Origin: Bacteroidales bacterium
GTDB taxonomy: Bacteria > Bacteroidota > Bacteroidia > Bacteroidales > UBA4181
DNA length: 11,264 bases
Direction of reading: 5' to 3'
Assembly: GCA_031264715.1 (NCBI GenBank)
Contig: JAISDP010000198.1
Span: 1-11,264 of the forward strand
A program made the position numbers and the translations under genes. This document shows positions 6,855 through 11,264 of this stretch, one piece after another; the first letter of the stretch is position 1; each line of letters opens with the position of its first letter. Below the pieces are notes generated by a model. The model was not told where the DNA came from, made no database searches, and worked only from the letters and a program-made list of their open reading frames with translations.

Positions 6855-9800
6855 ATGCGCCGATACCGTATTCTGAATAATATTACCGGATGGTTTTGCT
6901 TTGCTGTAGCATTCATCACTTACCTGCTCACCGCCGAACCCACTGTGAGTCCCTGGGATTGTGGCGAATTTATTACAGCTGCCGATAAACTTGAAGTGGG
7001 GCATCCGCCGGGAGCGCCCATGTTCCTGCTCATGGCACGCATGTTTGCCATAGTTGCACCCAACGCTGCCAAAGTTGCCTGGATGGTGAACGTGTTTTCG
7101 GCTTTAACCAGTGCATTTACGATCCTGTTCCTGTGCTGGAGCATCACGCATATTGCACGAAGAGTCTGTCGGGTTCCAGGTTCTAAAGAAGCCAACTTCC
7201 AAGCATCCAGCTCCAACCCCGAAATTTCAAATTTTGTCATTCTTGCGAGCGGCGCTATTGGGGCATTGGCATACGCGTTTTCCGATACGTTCTGGTTTTC
7301 GGCGGTGGAAAGTGAAGTGTACGGCGCTTCGTCGTTTTTCACGGCCATTGTGTTCTGGGCCATGCTCAAATGGGAGGAAGCGGCCAATCAACCCTATGCC
7401 AACCGCTGGTTGGTGCTCATTGCCTACCTTATAGGGCTATCTATCGGCGTGCATCTGCTCAGCCTGCTGGCCATACCCGCCATGGTGCTGGTCTATTATT
7501 TCCGCAAGTACGAACCTGCCCGCAAAGGTGTGATCCTTGCCATATTGTGCTCCGGCTTGATTCTGGGCGGTATCCTTTACGGGATTATCCCCTGGGTGGT
7601 GAAGATCGCAGGATATTTCGAGCTGCTGTTCGTCAATACTTTCGGTATGCCTTATAATACCGGGGTTTTGATATACATCCTGCTGCTATTGTCGGCCATG
7701 GCATCGGGCATCCGGTATACCTACACGCGCCGGAAGCAATTGATGAACACCATCTTGCTTTCGGTAACGGTGATCATCATCGGTTATTCGTCGTACAGCA
7801 TGATCGTGATCCGGTCGCTGGCCAACCCGCCGATGGACGAAAACAGTCCGGACAACGTTTTTGCATTGATGGAGTATCTCAACCGCGAGCAGTACGGCGA
7901 CCGTCCGTTCCTCTATGGGCAGTACTACAATGCACCCGAGGAGGGGAGGAGGGAAACTGCTCCGGCATATGCCAGGCTGAACGGGCGTTACGAAATAGTA
8001 CAACGAAATGTAAAGATCGACTACGATTCGCGTTTCTGTACATTGTTCCCAAGAATGTACAGCCCCGACCCGTCGCATATCGAAATGTACAAGTCCTGGG
8101 GCAAGATCAGGGGACGCCCGGTGAGAGTGACGGGAGAAGACGGGAAAGATGCGAACCTTTATAAACCGACCTTTTTCGAAAACCTCCGTTTTTTCTTCAC
8201 CTACCAACTGGGGCACATGTACGGGCGTTACTTCATGTGGAATTTCGCCGGAAGGCAAAACGATGTCCAGGCCGATGGCAGTATCCTTAACGGGAACTGG
8301 ATCAGCGGGGTGCCGTTTATGGATACGCCCCGGATTGGTCCGCAGGATAACTTGCCGGCACACATGAAAAACGATGCCGGACGTAACCGGTATTTCATGC
8401 TTCCGCTTATATTAGGATTGACAGGATTGTTGTGGCAGCTGCAACGCGATGTAAAATATTTCTGGGTGGTGATGGCTTTGTTTGTTATGACCGGGATCGC
8501 CATCGTTATTTTCCTGAACCAGACGCCGCTGCAACCCCGCGAACGCGACTACGCTTATGCAGGCTCGTTCTACGCATTCGCGATATGGATCGGGTTGGGC
8601 GTAGCTGCCATTTACGACATGTTGAGCCGGAAAATTCCTGTAAAGGGGGCAGCCGTGGCAGCTTGCCTGCTCTCGATTTCCATTCCTGCCGTTTTAGTGC
8701 AACAGAACTGTCACGATCACGACCGTTCGGGACGTTATATCACCCGCGATATAGCTTACAATTACCTGAACTCGTGCGCTCCCAATGCTATCCTGTTCAC
8801 CGTGGGCGACAACGATACCTTTCCGCTATGGTATCTGCAGGAAGTAGAAGGTGTGCGTACCGACGTGCGTGTGGTGAACCTGATGCTGCTCCGCGCCGAC
8901 TGGTACATCAGTCAGATGAAGCTGGCAAGCTACGATTCGCCACCCCTGCCCGTGACGCTTCCCGAAGAGAAGTACCTGCGCGGACGGCGCGATGTGGTAT
9001 ATGCCATCAATCGTTTCCAGGATACAATACCGTTGCAGCAGGCGCTCGACTTTATCGACAGCGACGACCCGCATACCAAGCTGATACCCGAACCGGGCAT
9101 GGAACTGGATTACATCATGAGTCGCAGCTTTTCCATACCGGTAGACCTGCAAAAAGCGCTGGCCAACGGCACTGTGAAATCCAAGGATGCTGCGTTGGCG
9201 CTCGACTCGCTTCCTTTCCGCATCCCCTCGTCGGCCCTGATGAAGGAACAGTGGATGGTGCTCGAGATTATTGCAGCCAATAACTGGGAACGTCCTGTTT
9301 ACTGGACTTCCTGTAAACACAGCGGTACGGTGGGTCTCGACGATTACATGCAGTTAGAAGGCGCCGCTTACCGCCTGGTACCCATCAGGACGCCTGCCGA
9401 GAGCATACTGAACACGGGCCATATTGATTCGGATATCCTGTATGACCGGTTGATGAATACGTTCCGGTGGAATGGCATCAATGACCCTAAGGTATGGCTG
9501 GACAGTCACCATCTGCGTACCTTGACGGTAGTGCGGGCGCGCTACCTGTACACACGCCTGGCGATGCAACTGCTTGCCGAAGACAGGAAGGATCGCGCCG
9601 AAAAGGTACTCAGCCGCGGGCTTGAACTGTTTCCCCCGTCCAGGGTTCCCTATGACTTCTTTTCGTTGCTACAGGCCGAAGCTTTGTATCAGGCGGAAAT
9701 GACCGGCCAGGCAAATACCGAACTTACCGGGTACGCCGATCAATTGCTCGGCGAACTGGCGTATTTCTATTCGTTGTCCCCGGATTATTTCGGAGCGGTG

Positions 9801-9917
9801 CAACAAAAAGCAGAAATGAATGTAGACTTGCTCCGGCGAATCATGGATATATCCGGGAGTTATGGCCAAAACCAAATAGGTGAACATATCGAACAAAGCC
9901 TGGAACACCACCGGTGA
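6855..9917 (+). CDS. DUF2723 membrane protein, probable GT-C glycosyltransferase
   Basis: This 1020-residue protein belongs to the DUF2723 family (PF11028), large multi-helix proteins common in Bacteroidota. The first periplasmic loop carries the family motif EPTVSPWDCGEFI at 28-40, followed by GHPPGAPMF at 49-57. Asp35 and Glu38 are the likely catalytic or metal-binding acids, by analogy with GT-C-fold enzymes that use lipid-linked sugars. Other landmarks are FWFSAVESEVYGASSFF at 146-162, His200, LQPRERDYAYAGS from 559, HDHDRSGRYITRDIAYNYL from 620 and GDNDTFPLW from 651. About a dozen hydrophobic segments run to about 615, and a soluble, probably periplasmic, domain follows. A role in protein O-glycosylation or surface glycan assembly is my inference, since the reaction has not been shown for this protein. 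It has its own promoter and stands divergent to the efflux operon. Confidence 0.88.
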   Translation: MRRYRILNNITGWFCFAVAFITYLLTAEPTVSPWDCGEFITAADKLEVGHPPGAPMFLLMARMFAIVAPNAAKVAWMVNVFSALTSAFTILFLCWSITHIARRVCRVPGSKEANFQASSSNPEISNFVILASGAIGALAYAFSDTFWFSAVESEVYGASSFFTAIVFWAMLKWEEAANQPYANRWLVLIAYLIGLSIGVHLLSLLAIPAMVLVYYFRKYEPARKGVILAILCSGLILGGILYGIIPWVVKIAGYFELLFVNTFGMPYNTGVLIYILLLLSAMASGIRYTYTRRKQLMNTILLSVTVIIIGYSSYSMIVIRSLANPPMDENSPDNVFALMEYLNREQYGDRPFLYGQYYNAPEEGRRETAPAYARLNGRYEIVQRNVKIDYDSRFCTLFPRMYSPDPSHIEMYKSWGKIRGRPVRVTGEDGKDANLYKPTFFENLRFFFTYQLGHMYGRYFMWNFAGRQNDVQADGSILNGNWISGVPFMDTPRIGPQDNLPAHMKNDAGRNRYFMLPLILGLTGLLWQLQRDVKYFWVVMALFVMTGIAIVIFLNQTPLQPRERDYAYAGSFYAFAIWIGLGVAAIYDMLSRKIPVKGAAVAACLLSISIPAVLVQQNCHDHDRSGRYITRDIAYNYLNSCAPNAILFTVGDNDTFPLWYLQEVEGVRTDVRVVNLMLLRADWYISQMKLASYDSPPLPVTLPEEKYLRGRRDVVYAINRFQDTIPLQQALDFIDSDDPHTKLIPEPGMELDYIMSRSFSIPVDLQKALANGTVKSKDAALALDSLPFRIPSSALMKEQWMVLEIIAANNWERPVYWTSCKHSGTVGLDDYMQLEGAAYRLVPIRTPAESILNTGHIDSDILYDRLMNTFRWNGINDPKVWLDSHHLRTLTVVRARYLYTRLAMQLLAEDRKDRAEKVLSRGLELFPPSRVPYDFFSLLQAEALYQAEMTGQANTELTGYADQLLGELAYFYSLSPDYFGAVQQKAEMNVDLLRRIMDISGSYGQNQIGEHIEQSLEHHR
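7174..7229 (+). repeat. Degenerate heptad repeat inside the DUF2723 gene
   Basis: About eight units of seven nt (TTCCAGG, TTCTAAA, GAAGCCA, ACTTCCA, then more drifted copies) run through the coding sequence in frame. They encode the polar stretch VPGSKEANFQASSSNPEISN at 107-126, between two membrane segments. The base composition differs from the surrounding GC-richer coding sequence. It looks like a short tandem repeat that expanded in a tolerant loop. Confidence 0.45.
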
Positions 9918-9962
9918 CCATATTTTTTAATCTACGACAAATTTTCTTCGAATCAGTCCCTG

Positions 9963-9970
9963 TACTTTTG
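9963..9970 (+). promoter_or_regulatory. Predicted -7 box of the EamA transporter gene
   Basis: TACTTTTG matches TAnnTTTG. Upstream only T-rich sequence (TTTT at 9942-9945) is seen in place of a good -33 element. The box lies 22 nt before the chosen ATG at 9993 and 45 nt after the DUF2723 stop, so the transporter may be transcribed separately from that gene. Confidence 0.5.
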
Positions 9971-9992
9971 CCAAAAAGGAATATGAACGGAT

Positions 9993-10892
9993 ATGTGGGT
10001 AATTCTTGCTTTTGTTGCGGCATTCTTTAATGGATGCTATGATATAAGTAAAAAAATGGCGGTAAATAACAGCGCCATATTACCTGTACTGTTGCTCAGT
10101 ACACTTTTTGCATTTCTGCTATTGTCACCGGCCATATTGGTTTCTTATCTTTACCCTGACAGAATCATCAATACATTATTTTATGCTCCCGCATTGTCAA
10201 TAGAATCTCATCCGTATATATTCTTACGGGCGGCCATTATTGTATCTGCGTGGCTGTTCGGATATTCAGCCATCAAGAACCTGCCGATAACAATTACGGG
10301 ACCTGTTAATGCAACTCGTCCTGTGATGACCTTAGCGCTGGCAATGATGATATTTCATGAAGCATTAAATATATACCAGTGGATTGGCGTTTTCATTACG
10401 ATGGTATCCTTATTTCTTTTATCATCATCCAGTAAAAAAGAAGGGGTTAAATTCTCCAGGAACCAATGGATTGTTTTTGCATTTTTGGGAGCTTTAATTG
10501 GTTCGTTAAGTGAATTATACGAAAAGTTTCTGATGCAGCAGTTTGATGTCGTAACGGTACAGTTTTGGACCAGTGTTTACCAATGTCTTATCATAACAGT
10601 TGTCATGTTGGTAGCCAAGGTGTCACATCCTAAAAGAAAATTTAATCCCGGTTTTAAATGGAGTATTCTTTTTATTGCTCTTTTCTTAATGTTGACAGAC
10701 TTTGCCTATTTATATGCCCTTTCGTGTACCGGAGCGATGATATCCATTATTTCATTAATCAGGCGTAGCAGTGTTTTGGTTTCGTTTGCCGGAGGGATCG
10801 TATTTTTTAAAGAAAGGAACATAAAAGCTAAAATTATAGATTTGGTTCTCATGATCGTTGGGATGTTTTTCCTGTTTTTAGGCGCAGCCTGA
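9993..10892 (+). CDS. EamA/DMT-family inner-membrane transporter
   Basis: The 299-residue protein has the tandem architecture of the drug/metabolite transporter superfamily: two EamA halves at about 2-145 and 157-298, with around ten membrane helices in total. Matching positions of the two halves are NATRPVMTLALAMMIFHEAL at 106-125 and SLIRRSSVLVSFAGGIVFFK at 254-273, each ending in the short charged turn (FHE, FKERN) usual for the family. Such proteins move small metabolites, often outward by proton exchange, but the substrate cannot be inferred. The start is the ATG at 9993. An ATG at 9983 opens only a 15-codon overlapping frame. Codons are clearly more AT-rich than in the DUF2723 and efflux genes, which could mean later acquisition. 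The stop overlaps the first palindrome of the right array. Confidence 0.88.
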   Translation: MWVILAFVAAFFNGCYDISKKMAVNNSAILPVLLLSTLFAFLLLSPAILVSYLYPDRIINTLFYAPALSIESHPYIFLRAAIIVSAWLFGYSAIKNLPITITGPVNATRPVMTLALAMMIFHEALNIYQWIGVFITMVSLFLLSSSSKKEGVKFSRNQWIVFAFLGALIGSLSELYEKFLMQQFDVVTVQFWTSVYQCLIITVVMLVAKVSHPKRKFNPGFKWSILFIALFLMLTDFAYLYALSCTGAMISIISLIRRSSVLVSFAGGIVFFKERNIKAKIIDLVLMIVGMFFLFLGAA

Positions 10893-10991
10893 CGCCGGCA
10901 GGCGTCTAATTTGGATAACCCCGGGCAAGCCGCAGGCGCAGCCCGGGGTAGAGGCCGATGCCTCTCCTCCGTCTGAACTGCGCAGCAGTTC
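10891..10991 (+). repeat. Hairpin string at the 3' end of the transporter gene
   Basis: Four stems follow one another: GACGCC-GGCA-GGCGTC at 10891-10906 (overlapping the stop codon), CCCCGGGC/GCCCGGGG at 10919-10948, GAGGC-CGAT-GCCTC at 10951-10964 and GAACTGC-GCA-GCAGTTC at 10975-10991. The first three have no counterpart in the left array. No T tract follows them. They could protect or end the transporter transcript. Confidence 0.75.
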
Positions 10992-11125
10992 AACCCGCTA
11001 CGGGTTGCGGGATAGCGCTGTACTTCGTACCCCGTGTTGCGCTTCGCTTACACGAGGTTATCAACATTGGATGCCTTCCGGCATCCGATCGCAAGCACGA
11101 AACATTCCGTGCACGCTTTGCCCGT
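10985..11125 (+). repeat. Right palindrome array core, inverted copy of 691-835
   Basis: This is the counterpart of the left core. It holds AACCCG-CTA-CGGGTT at 10992-11006, GTAC-TTC-GTAC at 11020-11030, a nine-base ACCCCGTGT/ACACGAGGT stem (one mismatched pair) around a GCG-rich inner stem at 11029-11058, and GGATGCC-TTCC-GGCATCC at 11069-11086. Read from the transporter gene it has the same orientation that the left core has when read from the efflux operon. Confidence 0.85.
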
Positions 11126-11207
11126 CAGGGCATTCATATCCATAGAATCAATGCGGAGAACATCCACCAATCTCCGTAGGAGATTCATCATATGAAACCC
11201 CATACAT
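11120..11207 (+). repeat. Right palindrome array, outer module
   Basis: GCCC-GTCA-GGGC at 11120-11131 and AATCTCC-GTA-GGAGATT at 11169-11185 continue the array. The stretch 11169-11207 is the inverted copy of 343-380, and the ATTCATATCCATAGAATC region corresponds to left positions near 398-415. Here the outer module joins the core directly, unlike on the left. From 11208 to the window end the sequence is AT-rich with nothing I can identify. Confidence 0.75.
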
Positions 11208-11264
11208 CGTAATACATTTTCATCTTCTTTAAATTGCATATATAATTTAAAATCAATTATTTAA

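Noticed and set aside
8432..9283. Plus-strand 283-codon frame inside the DUF2723 gene
   Set aside because: It is a shifted-frame shadow of conserved DUF2723 motifs, with arginine- and serine-rich low-quality translation.
9908..9930. Terminator after the DUF2723 gene
   Set aside because: CACC-ACC-GGTG followed by a late T run is too short a stem to be convincing, though weak termination is possible.
10958..11179. Plus-strand 73-residue frame across the right array
   Set aside because: Same reason: it is a translated palindrome array, broken against the left copy by a 1-nt indel.

Overview
The window looks like a chromosomal segment of a Bacteroidota bacterium, probably of the order Bacteroidales. 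Three things point there. Two genes are preceded by boxes fitting the Bacteroidetes sigma factor -7 consensus TAnnTTTG, and a third such box lies upstream of the regulator gene. A large DUF2723 membrane protein, a family typical of this phylum, is present. Most starts lack a clear Shine-Dalgarno sequence. I cannot name a genus.

Layout. Positions 1-957 hold no gene I can support; they contain a string of short palindromes and direct repeats. Positions 958-6655 on the minus strand read as one operon in the order TetR-type regulator, TolC-type outer-membrane channel, a 37-residue small ORF, HlyD-type periplasmic adaptor, and two ABC-2 permeases. The spacing is tight: 77 nt, 9 nt, a 14-nt overlap, 6 nt and 55 nt. 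Together the proteins would form a drug or metabolite export system spanning inner membrane, periplasm and outer membrane. No ATP-binding subunit is encoded in the window. A 22-bp imperfect palindrome on the predicted regulator promoter suggests autoregulation of the operon.

From 6656 to 6854 lies a divergent promoter region. To its right, on the plus strand, are a 1020-residue DUF2723 membrane protein (likely a GT-C-fold, lipid-linked-sugar glycosyltransferase) and a 299-residue EamA/DMT-family transporter that is more AT-rich than its neighbours.

From 10891 to about 11207 a second palindrome string begins on the stop codon of the transporter. Its core (10985-11125) is an inverted copy of the left array (691-835). 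Relative to the gene that reads into it, each array has the same orientation, so these look like 3'-end interspersed elements. The most interesting items are these paired arrays, the unlisted small ORF inside the efflux operon, the operator-promoter arrangement that fixes the regulator start, and a degenerate heptad repeat carried in frame inside the DUF2723 gene. I see no CRISPR array, insertion sequence, tRNA or rRNA.
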